A DNA stretch of 6,574 nt from JBEVMS01 sp040508515 (lineage in GTDB: Bacteria; Pseudomonadota; Gammaproteobacteria; Xanthomonadales; Rhodanobacteraceae): assembly GCA_040508515.1 (NCBI GenBank), contig JBEVMS010000130.1:1-6574 (forward strand). Reading direction: 5' to 3'. The translations under genes and the position numbers were made by a program. The notes beneath the pieces are model-generated. The model made no database searches. It was given only the letters and a program-made list of their open reading frames with translations, and had not been told where the DNA came from. The stretch's first letter is position 1; each line of letters begins with the position of its first letter. Shown here in pieces: positions 1 to 5,968 of the stretch.

Positions 1-437
1 CGCAACTCGGCGCCCACTTGCGGACCGACGAAGCTGCGGCTGGTGACGCTGACATCCGGATGCTCGGCTTTCAGCGCCGCCAGGACGTCTTCAGCCACCC
101 TGTCCGCCTGCGCCGAAGCGCTGAGGCTCCCGCCGGAGACCAGCGCCGGATCGTCCTTGGGCTGCACACGAATGGCCATCTGACGGCTGCCGCCCAGGCT
201 CTGCACGATCGCGTTTTCGATGTTGTGCTTGCCCAGCGCGGCGCGCACCGCGTTGGTATCCACCGGCTCGGCGTAGCTCACGTTGACCGAGATGCCACCG
301 GTGAAGTCCTGCGCGTAGTTCAGGCCTCTGACCGCGATCAGCACGATCGATGCCAGCATCAAAAACGCGGCGATTCCGATCGAAACCTTGCGCAGGCCGA
401 GAAAGTTGACCTTGCTATTGTGATTGAAGATTTCCAT
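1..437 (-). CDS. secF: Protein translocase subunit SecF (N-terminal part, cut by window edge)
   Basis: SecF is an inner-membrane protein of the RND-like SecD/SecF pair, which pulls secreted proteins out of SecYEG on the periplasmic side using the proton gradient. Only the first 145 residues are visible, with no stop before the left edge; family members are about 300-320 residues, so roughly half is missing. A short polar N-terminus is followed by a membrane segment at about residues 19-37, then the family signature with D44 and FTGG at 45-48. A periplasmic domain follows, and VGPQVGAEL at 137-145 is the conserved stretch entering the second membrane segment. The ATG start is chosen because MEIFNHNSKVNFLGLRK gives the usual SecF N-terminus and an AAAGGA ribosome binding site lies 5 bases upstream. 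The gene begins 9 bases after secD and is almost certainly co-transcribed and translationally coupled with it. Identification is firm; only the C-terminal half is unseen. Confidence 0.96.
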   Translation of the reverse strand, partial: MEIFNHNSKVNFLGLRKVSIGIAAFLMLASIVLIAVRGLNYAQDFTGGISVNVSYAEPVDTNAVRAALGKHNIENAIVQSLGGSRQMAIRVQPKDDPALVSGGSLSASAQADRVAEDVLAALKAEHPDVSVTSRSFVGPQVGAEL

Positions 438-442
438 GGGCG

Positions 443-448
443 TCCTTT
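443..448 (-). promoter_or_regulatory. secF ribosome binding site overlapping the secD stop codon
   Basis: Read on the minus strand, the secD stop TAA runs straight into AGGA, so the hexamer AAAGGA shares two bases with the stop. It stands 5 bases before the secF ATG. This arrangement is typical of translational coupling: ribosomes ending secD are placed to start secF, which suits subunits needed in fixed ratio. The site is seen directly; the coupling is inferred. Confidence 0.75.
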
Positions 449-2321
449 AGACCGACAGCGTCTTGAGCTTGCGACCGCCGTGAATCAGCGTGGTGATCGC
501 GTGGGTCAGGGTCACCGAGGTGAACATCGAGGTCAGGATGCCGATCAGCAGCGTCACGCCGAAGCCCTTGATCGGACCGGAGCCCATCGTGGTCAGCGCC
601 ACGGCCGCGATCAGATGGGTCACGTTGGCGTCCAGAATGGTCGCCCAGGCCTTTTCGTAACCCGCGCGGATCGAGGCCAACGGGGTCGAGCCGTTGCGCA
701 GTTCCTCGCGGATGCGTTCGCAGATCAGCACGTTGGCGTCGATCGCCATGCCCAGCGTCAGCACGATGCCGGCGATGCCTGGCATGGTCAGGGTGACCCC
801 GATCATCGACATCACCGCCACCAGCAGGATCAGGTTGAAGAACAGCGCGATATCCGCCACCAGCCCGAACAGCTTGTAGTAGATCGCCGCGGCGATCAGC
901 ACCAGACCCAGGCCCAGCAGCACCGCCTTGAAGCCCTTGTCGATGTTGTCCTGACCCAGGCTGGGGCCAATCACCTGCTCTTCGACGATATCCATCGGCG
1001 CGGCCAGCGAACCGCCCTTGAGCAGCAACGCCAACTCGGAGGCCTGCTTGGGCGTGCCCAGACCGGTGGTCTGGAAGTTCTTGCCGAACACCCCGTTGAT
1101 AGTGGCGTCGCTGATCACCTCTTCGGTGACCTTGGGCACGCGCACTTCCTTGCCGTTGACGACCTTGGTGTCGTAGACGGTTTCCACGTACACCACCGCC
1201 ATCGGCTTGCCGACGTTGTTGGTAGTGAAGTCCAGCATCTTGGCGGCGCCGGAGGCATTCAACGTGACATTGACGCTGGGAGTGCCGGTTTGCTGATCGC
1301 TGCCAGAGGAGGCATCGGCCAGCTCGTCGCCGGTGACGATGATGCGCTTGCTGACCAGCACCGGCGCGCGGGTATCACGCATGTAGTAGAGGTTGGCATC
1401 CGGCGGGATATTGCCGCTGCGCGCCGCTTCCTGGGCCGCTGCGTCGCCCGCAAAGCCGACGCCTGGGCGGTACTGCAAGGTGGCGATCGCGCCGAGCACT
1501 TTCTTGGCCTCGGCCGGGTTCTGCACGCCGGCCAGCTCCACCACGATATGGTCGTCGCCCTGCTGCTGGATGATCGGCTCGGACACACCCAGCGCGTTGA
1601 TGCGGTTACGCAGCGTGCTGACGTTCTGGGTGATCGCCGCGCGCGCCAGCTCCTCCAGCTTGGCCGGCTTGACGGTGGCGTTGAGCACGAAACGATCGCC
1701 GCTGGCGGCGCCATCGGCCAGGATCAGGTCGGGATTGTCGGCCGCGATCGCCGCGCTGGCGTTGCTGCGATCGGCCGCACTGCGCACCACCACCACGATG
1801 CCCTGATTGGCATTGCGGGTGACGCTGTCGTAACGAATGCCTTTCGCGCGCAGCAAGGCCCGAATATCTTCGGCGTAGCGGTTTTCCTGCTTATCGATGG
1901 TCGCGCTTTGGTCGACCGCCATCAGGAAGTGCACGCCACCTTGCAGGTCCAGACCCAGTGGCATCGAATTGGCGTGCAGCATGCGCAGCCAGTTCGGCAC
2001 CGTTGAAGCAAGGTTAAGCGCGACCGTGTAGCCATCCCCTAGCCCGGCCTTGATCACGTCGGCCGCCTTGCCCTGTGCGTCGGCACTGGCAAAATTGACG
2101 CTCAACTGCTCGCTGCCAAGCGCCAACGTGCTGTAGGGCACGTTCTGCTGTTTCAGCAGGCCCGCCACCTTTTGCTCGACCGCAGCATCCAGCACGGCAC
2201 CCCGGCTAGCGATGACCTGCACCGAAGGCACCGGAACGAACGCGTTGGGCAACGCATACAAAAAGCCAAAAACCAGAACGATCGCGACCAGCGCGTACTT
2301 CCAGCGTGGAAAATCACTCAT
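447..2321 (-). CDS. secD: Protein translocase subunit SecD
   Basis: SecD forms the SecDF-YajC complex in the inner membrane with SecF and YajC. The complex couples proton flow to the late, periplasmic stage of Sec-dependent export. The 624-residue length is close to the 615 of E. coli. A first membrane segment (about 8-26, in WKYALVAIVLVFGFLYALPN) precedes a large periplasmic region with the family motif LGLDLQGG at 122-129 and GPSLGQDNI near 452-460. Five more membrane segments follow at about 464-481, 485-507, 511-531, 563-580 and 586-607. The conserved acidic residue of the proton path is D528 in GMAIDANV, the equivalent of D519 in E. coli SecD. ERIREEL at 535-541 and DANVTHLI at 564-571 are also conserved. 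C534 sits where the motif usually has Phe or Tyr (LIFERIREEL). The ATG start gives MSDFPRWKYAL, matching the E. coli N-terminus (MLNRYPLWKYV), but its Shine-Dalgarno sequence is weak. It lies 59 bases after yajC and 9 before secF. Confidence 0.98.
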   Translation of the reverse strand: MSDFPRWKYALVAIVLVFGFLYALPNAFVPVPSVQVIASRGAVLDAAVEQKVAGLLKQQNVPYSTLALGSEQLSVNFASADAQGKAADVIKAGLGDGYTVALNLASTVPNWLRMLHANSMPLGLDLQGGVHFLMAVDQSATIDKQENRYAEDIRALLRAKGIRYDSVTRNANQGIVVVVRSAADRSNASAAIAADNPDLILADGAASGDRFVLNATVKPAKLEELARAAITQNVSTLRNRINALGVSEPIIQQQGDDHIVVELAGVQNPAEAKKVLGAIATLQYRPGVGFAGDAAAQEAARSGNIPPDANLYYMRDTRAPVLVSKRIIVTGDELADASSGSDQQTGTPSVNVTLNASGAAKMLDFTTNNVGKPMAVVYVETVYDTKVVNGKEVRVPKVTEEVISDATINGVFGKNFQTTGLGTPKQASELALLLKGGSLAAPMDIVEEQVIGPSLGQDNIDKGFKAVLLGLGLVLIAAAIYYKLFGLVADIALFFNLILLVAVMSMIGVTLTMPGIAGIVLTLGMAIDANVLICERIREELRNGSTPLASIRAGYEKAWATILDANVTHLIAAVALTTMGSGPIKGFGVTLLIGILTSMFTSVTLTHAITTLIHGGRKLKTLSV

Positions 2322-2350
2322 GCCGTCAATCCATCAATACCACGGCCCCC

Positions 2351-2388
2351 GCGGCCGCAGCGGAAGAGCGTTTGGCCGCCTCAGGCGG
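2351..2388 (-). other. Two overlapping hairpins in the yajC-secD gap
   Basis: Two inverted repeats share bases 2376-2379, so they cannot form together in the transcript. The first pairs 2376-2380 with 2384-2388 (five G-C pairs, three-base loop) and its loop is the yajC stop codon. The second pairs 2351-2356 with 2374-2379 (six G-C pairs, 17-base loop). Neither is followed by a T run, so an intrinsic terminator is unlikely. They could affect RNA stability, or translation of the weakly started secD gene, or be chance products of high GC. No function is known. Confidence 0.3.
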
Positions 2389-2707
2389 ACTTAAGCGTGC
2401 CCTTGGGCAGTACCTGCGAAACCGCGCCCTTCTGCAACTTCACCTTGACGTTGGGGGCGATCTCGACCGTGAGGAAGGCGTCGCTGACTTCGTCGATGCG
2501 ACCGGCGATACCGCCCGTGGTGACCACCTCGTCGCCCTTGGCCAGCGCCGACAGCATGGTGCGCTGCTCTTTCTGCTTCTTCATCTGCGGACGAATCATC
2601 AGAAAATAAAACACCACGAACAGCAAGATCAGCGGCAGGAAGGTGACCAGCGGATTGCCGGGAGCGGCAGCCGCCTGACCCAGCACGAACAGTGTCGGAA
2701 GACTCAT
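2381..2707 (-). CDS. yajC: Sec translocon accessory protein YajC
   Basis: YajC is a small single-pass inner-membrane protein that associates with SecDF and SecYEG and is usually encoded just before secD. It is dispensable in E. coli. The 108 residues match the usual length of about 110. A short hydrophobic, Ala-rich N-terminus (4-16) is followed by the membrane segment at about 20-38. The hallmark LMIRPQMKKQKE at 36-47 comes next, then the cytoplasmic domain with the conserved GDEVVTTGGIAGRI at 58-71. The ATG start agrees with the family; the Shine-Dalgarno sequence is poor (GAGA about 9 bases upstream). A 242-base gap separates it from tgt, far wider than the other gaps in the cluster, and that gap holds a promoter candidate. 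The gene is therefore probably the head of a yajC-secD-secF unit, possibly with read-through from tgt. Confidence 0.97.
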   Translation of the reverse strand: MSLPTLFVLGQAAAAPGNPLVTFLPLILLFVVFYFLMIRPQMKKQKEQRTMLSALAKGDEVVTTGGIAGRIDEVSDAFLTVEIAPNVKVKLQKGAVSQVLPKGTLKSA

Positions 2708-2728
2708 AGTTGCGTCTCGCTAAGTTAT

Positions 2729-2756
2729 GGCATCGGCAGGGATTTCCGCCAATGCC
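2729..2756 (-). promoter_or_regulatory. Hairpin in the predicted yajC leader
   Basis: Bases 2748-2756 and 2729-2737 form a nine-pair stem (GGCATTGGC against GCCGATGCC, one G-U pair) around a 10-base loop. It lies between the predicted transcription start near 2766 and the yajC ATG, ending 21 bases before the start codon. There is no T run after it, so termination is unlikely. A role in mRNA stability or initiation is possible. The pairing is seen; the role is inferred. Confidence 0.35.
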
Positions 2757-2772
2757 TGATAAAAGGCCGTCG

Positions 2773-2801
2773 ATTATGCCACGCCCCCCTGGGTGTTGCA
2801 C
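2773..2801 (-). promoter_or_regulatory. Candidate extended -10 promoter for yajC-secD-secF
   Basis: On the minus strand the hexamer CATAAT (2773-2778, five of six matches to TATAAT) is preceded by TGG, an extended -10 element. Seventeen bases upstream is GTGCAA (2796-2801), only three of six matches to the -35 consensus, but an extended -10 can compensate. Transcription would start near 2766, giving a leader of about 59 bases. The location in the only long gap of the tgt-secF stretch supports it. No experimental support is visible. Confidence 0.4.
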
Positions 2802-2915
2802 CGCGCCGCGTGGCAGTCCGGGCAGGGCCAACCACGGATAATGCGATGCCTGCACGCTCACGCTACTTTCACATGAGGAATACCCGTGCGCGGTCACGTT
2901 CCGGCGGCGTGGTAA

Positions 2916-2938
2916 GCGCGGCTCAATCCGGGCCGCGC
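2916..2938 (-). terminator. GC-rich hairpin just after tgt, possible weak terminator
   Basis: Eleven bases after the tgt stop the minus strand reads GCGCGGC, a nine-base loop, then GCCGCGC: a perfect seven-pair, all G-C stem. Only TT follows, so it lacks the T tract of a standard intrinsic terminator. It may be a weak terminator, or a 3' end stabiliser allowing partial read-through into yajC. Its place directly behind the gene makes a role plausible. Confidence 0.4.
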
Positions 2939-2949
2939 CGTGGCATTGC

Positions 2950-4065
2950 TCAGGCAGGCACCAGTTGACGCCGGGCGTAGAAGTCGGCCACGAAATCATC
3001 CAACTGGCCGGCGCCGATCGCCGCGCGCAAGCCGGCCATCAGGCGCTGGTAGTAGCGCAGGTTGTGGATCGTCGCCAACTGGCTGCCGAGGATCTCGTTG
3101 CAGCGATCCAGATGGCGCAGGTAGGCGCGGCTGAAACCACCGGCGCAGGCGTAGCAGTCGCAGCCTTCCTCGATCACCCGCGTGTCCAGCGCGAACTTGG
3201 CGTTGCGGATGCGCAAGGTGCCCTCGGCGGTGAACAGAAAGCCGTTGCGCGCGTTGCGGGTCGGCATCACGCAGTCGAACATGTCGATGCCGCGGCGCAC
3301 CGCCTCGACGATGTCCTCCGGCCGGCCCACGCCCATCAGGTAGCGCGGTTTGTCCTGCGGCAGCAGCGGCACGGTGAAATCCAGCGCGTGGTTGCGCTCA
3401 GCCTCGGGCTCGCCCACCGCCAGGCCGCCGACCGCGTAACCGTCGAAGCCGATCTCGATCAGCCCCGCCGCCGAGCGCTGGCGAAGATTCTCGTACACGC
3501 TGCCCTGCACGATGCCGAACAGCGCATTGGGGTTTTTCTGCTCGTCGAAGGCGCGGCGCGAACGCTCGGCCCAGCGCAGGCTCAACTCCATCGAGGTCGA
3601 CGCCACTTTTTCGGTGGCCGGGTATGGCGTGCATTCGTCGAAGATCATCGCGATGTCCGAATCCAGCGTCTTCTGGATCTGCATCGAGACTTCCGGCGAC
3701 AGGAACACCTTGGAGCCGTCCACCGGCGAGGCGAAGGTGACGCCTTCCTCGGTGATCTTGCGCTTGTGCGCCAGCGAGAAGACCTGGAAACCGCCCGAGT
3801 CGGTCAGGATCGGCCCCTGCCAGCCAATGAACTGATGCAGCCCGCCGAACTGTTCGATCACCTCCAGGCCCGGGCGCAGGAACAGATGAAAGGTGTTGCC
3901 CAGAATGATCTCGGCACCGATGTCGGTGACATCGCGCGGGGTCATCGCCTTGACCGAGCCGTAGGTGCCGACCGGCATGAAGGCAGGCGTTTCCACGGTA
4001 CCGCGGGCGAACTGGAGGCGGCCGCGACGGGCGGCGCCGTCGGTGCCCAGAAGATCGAAAGTCAT
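2950..4065 (-). CDS. tgt: tRNA-guanine(34) transglycosylase (queuosine biosynthesis)
   Basis: Bacterial Tgt swaps guanine at position 34 of tRNAs for Asp, Asn, His and Tyr for the queuosine precursor preQ1. The protein is a TIM barrel of 371 residues with this start (E. coli 375). Visible signatures are ARRGRLQF, ETPAFMPVGTYG, GNTFHLFLRPG and LTDSGGFQVFSL, which carries catalytic D89. DMFDCVMPTRNARNG carries nucleophile D264. The zinc site has C302, C304 and C307 in GCDCYAC plus H334 in TIHNL. An ATG nine bases upstream (position 4074) is in frame, but the inner one is preferred. MTFDLLGTDGAARRGRL then aligns end to end with E. coli MKFELDTTDGRARRGRL, the catalytic residues take E. coli numbers, and AGGCGG stands 9 bases upstream instead of abutting the start codon. 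The gene follows the flavin reductase-like gene by 52 bases. The family is certain; the exact start is moderately sure. Confidence 0.97.
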   Translation of the reverse strand: MTFDLLGTDGAARRGRLQFARGTVETPAFMPVGTYGSVKAMTPRDVTDIGAEIILGNTFHLFLRPGLEVIEQFGGLHQFIGWQGPILTDSGGFQVFSLAHKRKITEEGVTFASPVDGSKVFLSPEVSMQIQKTLDSDIAMIFDECTPYPATEKVASTSMELSLRWAERSRRAFDEQKNPNALFGIVQGSVYENLRQRSAAGLIEIGFDGYAVGGLAVGEPEAERNHALDFTVPLLPQDKPRYLMGVGRPEDIVEAVRRGIDMFDCVMPTRNARNGFLFTAEGTLRIRNAKFALDTRVIEEGCDCYACAGGFSRAYLRHLDRCNEILGSQLATIHNLRYYQRLMAGLRAAIGAGQLDDFVADFYARRQLVPA

Positions 4066-4117
4066 GGCAGTCATCCGCCTAGTTTAGCGTTTGACCGACA
4101 TCGCCGTCGCCACCAGA

Positions 4118-4726
4118 TCAGGGCGGTCGGGTCATCGCGAAGCGGTCGCGCGTGGTCGCGTACCAGGAGCCGGACAAGCGCCCGACCAGGTCCAACTTGG
4201 CCGGATCGACATGCCGCGCATCAGCCATCACCGCGTTGTCGATATGCGCCAGCAGCACGCGCGCGAACAACAGGAACTGACGCGGATCGTTCTCCGGATA
4301 CGGCTTGACCTCCTCCAGCACGCACTCGAACGCGACCGCCGCGCCGGCCACCCGCGGTGGCTTGATCCGGCTGCTGGGCACGCTGACGATGCCGGCATGC
4401 TCGAACTCGCTGACCCCGTGCGCGAGGCTAGCGGCGGTGGCGTTCATCGTCTCGGCCTGCGCCGCGCTGACCAGGTGGATCACCAGTTCACCGGTGGCCT
4501 GCGCGTTGAGCACGGTGTCCTTGGCTTCGCCGCGCGCATTGAGCCCCACGTTGACCATCAGCACCGGCGGTTGGTCGCAGATCACCTGGAAAAAACTGAA
4601 CGGCGCAAGATTGCTGACGCCCGCGCCGGACAGCGTGGAAACCCAGGCGATCGGCCGCGGCGTGACCGTGGAGGACAGCCACCGATACGACTCGGCGGGG
4701 TCGAGTTGAGTGAAATCGAGTTGCAT
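4118..4726 (-). CDS. Flavin reductase family protein (FMN-binding split barrel)
   Basis: This 202-residue protein belongs to the flavin reductase-like (DIM6/NTAB) family. These FMN-binding split-barrel proteins bind flavin and in many cases reduce it with NAD(P)H, or use it to act on another substrate. Family features are the N-terminal YRWLSSTVTPRPIAWVST (14-31), NLAPFSFF (39-46), which contributes to the flavin pocket, KDT at 69-71, a probable phosphate contact, and C-terminal VGRLSGSWYA (181-190). There is no signal peptide or membrane segment, so it should be cytoplasmic. AAGGA lies 5 bases before the ATG and the gene starts 14 bases after queA, so co-transcription is very likely. Its substrate cannot be told from sequence. 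Placement between queA and tgt could mean a redox role linked to queuosine or simple operon hitch-hiking; neither of the two neighbouring enzymes needs flavin. The family is firm, the specific function unknown. Confidence 0.9.
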   Translation of the reverse strand: MQLDFTQLDPAESYRWLSSTVTPRPIAWVSTLSGAGVSNLAPFSFFQVICDQPPVLMVNVGLNARGEAKDTVLNAQATGELVIHLVSAAQAETMNATAASLAHGVSEFEHAGIVSVPSSRIKPPRVAGAAVAFECVLEEVKPYPENDPRQFLLFARVLLAHIDNAVMADARHVDPAKLDLVGRLSGSWYATTRDRFAMTRPP

Positions 4727-4731
4727 GAAAA

Positions 4732-4736
4732 TCCTT
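4732..4736 (-). promoter_or_regulatory. Strong ribosome binding site of the flavin reductase-like gene
   Basis: AAGGA lies 5 bases before the ATG, inside the 14-base gap after the queA stop. It is one of the two best Shine-Dalgarno matches in the window and fixes the start codon. It also suggests this gene is translated at least as well as queA, whose own site is poor. Confidence 0.7.
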
Positions 4737-4740
4737 CGAA

Positions 4741-5772
4741 TTAGGCGCCGTGCGGCAGGATCAGCATCGCGTCGCCGTAGGAGAAAAAGCGATAGCGTTC
4801 GGCCACCGCATGGCGATAGGCGTCCAGCATGTAGTCGCGCCCGGCCAACGCCGAAACCAGCATCAGCAGGGTCGATTGTGGCAGATGAAAATTGGTCACC
4901 AGCGCATCGACGCTGGTGATGGTGTAGCCGGGGAAGATGAAAATTTGCGTCTCGCCCGCGAACGGGTGCAGCTCACCGTCGACGGTGGCGCTTTCCAGCG
5001 CGCGCACCACCGTGGTGCCTACCGCGATCACCCGCCCACCGGCAGCGCGCGTGCGGCGGATCTGCTCGACCAAATGCGCGCCCACGTTGAGCCATTCGCG
5101 GTGCATCTGGTGATCCTTCAGATCGTCCGCGCGCACCGGCTGGAAGGTGCCGGCGCCGACGTGCAAGGTCACGTAGCCGAACTCCACGCCCTTGGCGCGA
5201 ATCGCCTCCAGCAGCGGCGGGTCGAAATGCAGGCCGGCGGTGGGTGCCGCCACCGCGCCGGGCTCGCGCGCGTAGACGGTCTGGTAGCGCTCCAGATCGC
5301 TGGCGTCGGCTTGCCGCTCGATATACGGCGGCAACGGCATTTCGCCCAATTTCAGCAGCAATTTTTCCAGCGGTTCGGGTGCCTCGAAGCGCAATCGGAA
5401 GAACGCGCCGTCGCGTCCAAGCACCACCGCGTGACTGCCGTCGGCCAGCTCGATCCGGCCGCCCTCCTTCGGCTTCTTGCTGACCCCCAACTGCACGGTG
5501 GCCTCGTGCGCGCCGGTGACGCGCTCGATCAGAATCTCCACCGCGCCGCCGCTTGGCTTGCGCCCGTACAAGCGTGCCGGCAGCACGCGGGTGTCGTTGA
5601 ACACCAGCAGATCGCCAGGGCGCAGAAACTTCGGCAGCTCGCGGAACAAGCGGTCTTCGCGCGTGCCAGCCGGCACGTCCAGCAGCAACAGGCGGCTGGC
5701 GGAGCGCTCGGCCAGCGGCGCCTGCGCGATCAACTCAGGCGGCAGGTCAAAATCGAAATCGGACTTCTTCAA
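4741..5772 (-). CDS. queA: S-adenosylmethionine:tRNA ribosyltransferase-isomerase QueA
   Basis: QueA transfers the ribosyl part of S-adenosylmethionine to preQ1 at tRNA position 34 and rearranges it to epoxyqueuosine, the step after Tgt. With the chosen start it has 343 residues (E. coli 356). Conserved blocks run through the whole protein: FDLPPELIAQAPLAERSASRLL (8-29), RPGDLLVFNDTRVLPARLYGRK (51-72), AAPTAGLHF (175-183), VTLHVGAGTFQPVR (201-214), VGTTVVRALESA (251-262) and TNFHLPQSTLLMLVSALAG (293-311). The frame stays open upstream to an ATG at 5898 and another at 5805. Residues before KKSDFDFDL do not look like QueA, and the 5805 ATG overlaps the predicted -10 box. The start is therefore taken as TTG at 5772, with GAG six bases before it. 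The downstream flavin reductase-like gene starts 14 bases after the stop. The identification is certain; the start is likely but not proven. Confidence 0.96.
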   Translation of the reverse strand: MKKSDFDFDLPPELIAQAPLAERSASRLLLLDVPAGTREDRLFRELPKFLRPGDLLVFNDTRVLPARLYGRKPSGGAVEILIERVTGAHEATVQLGVSKKPKEGGRIELADGSHAVVLGRDGAFFRLRFEAPEPLEKLLLKLGEMPLPPYIERQADASDLERYQTVYAREPGAVAAPTAGLHFDPPLLEAIRAKGVEFGYVTLHVGAGTFQPVRADDLKDHQMHREWLNVGAHLVEQIRRTRAAGGRVIAVGTTVVRALESATVDGELHPFAGETQIFIFPGYTITSVDALVTNFHLPQSTLLMLVSALAGRDYMLDAYRHAVAERYRFFSYGDAMLILPHGA

Positions 5773-5803
5773 GATCGGCTCGGTACGACAGCAGCAAAGC
5801 GAC

Positions 5804-5832
5804 ATTATCCCGCAGTGCGCCGTCGCTGGCAC
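5804..5832 (-). promoter_or_regulatory. Candidate sigma-70 promoter for the queA operon
   Basis: GATAAT (5804-5809, five of six matches) lies 17 bases downstream of GTGCCA (5827-5832, four of six matches to TTGACA) on the minus strand. Transcription would begin near 5797, about 25 bases before the TTG start of queA. It sits in the 194-base gap between the response regulator gene and queA. That fits an independent operon of queA, the flavin reductase-like gene and tgt. The rest of the gap (5833-5952) holds no gene that I can support. Confidence 0.45.
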
Positions 5833-5952
5833 GTCGTGACGGGACGCGCGGGTGCCGGATGAGGTCCAAGGATCGTCATTATCCGCATGCCGACGCACTA
5901 CGCCGCGGATCGGCGCATCACATAGAGCACGCTGCTGGTACGCGGAACGTCA

Positions 5953-5968
5953 AGCGCGCGAACGCGCT
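5953..5968 (-). terminator. TTCG-loop hairpin at the end of the response regulator gene
   Basis: On the minus strand AGCGCG, TTCG, CGCGCT forms a perfect six-pair stem with a four-base loop. The stem begins inside the TAG stop codon of the response regulator gene (its last two bases). UUCG loops give very stable RNA hairpins. Only TTG follows, so it lacks the T tract of a textbook terminator. It may still end transcription or protect the 3' end. It is the only compact hairpin seen between this gene and queA. Confidence 0.45.

Noticed and set aside
18..2006. 662-residue open frame on the plus strand
   Set aside because: It is antisense to secF and secD, rich in His, Arg, Gln and Asp with no recognisable domain, and has no ribosome binding site. 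Long antisense frames are expected from the codon bias of GC-rich genes.
2391..2999. 202-residue minus-strand frame crossing the tgt-yajC gap, considered as a leader or arrest peptide for the Sec genes
   Set aside because: It starts inside tgt, overlaps yajC out of frame and has no signal sequence or VemP/SecM-like features.
4066..4074. Upstream in-frame ATG for tgt
   Set aside because: Its Shine-Dalgarno sequence would touch the start codon. The inner ATG has better spacing and aligns exactly with the E. coli N-terminus. It cannot be fully excluded.
2965..4308. 447-residue open frame on the plus strand
   Set aside because: It runs antisense through tgt and into the flavin reductase-like gene, with the same low-complexity composition and no family motifs.
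4750..5862. 370-residue open frame on the plus strand
   Set aside because: It mirrors queA exactly in extent and shows no domain; a shadow of a certain gene.
5877..5884. Second GGATAATG on the minus strand, a possible extra promoter before queA
   Set aside because: It has a -10-like core, but the bases 16-18 upstream are GC-only or nearly so with no -35 match, and there is no extended -10 TG.
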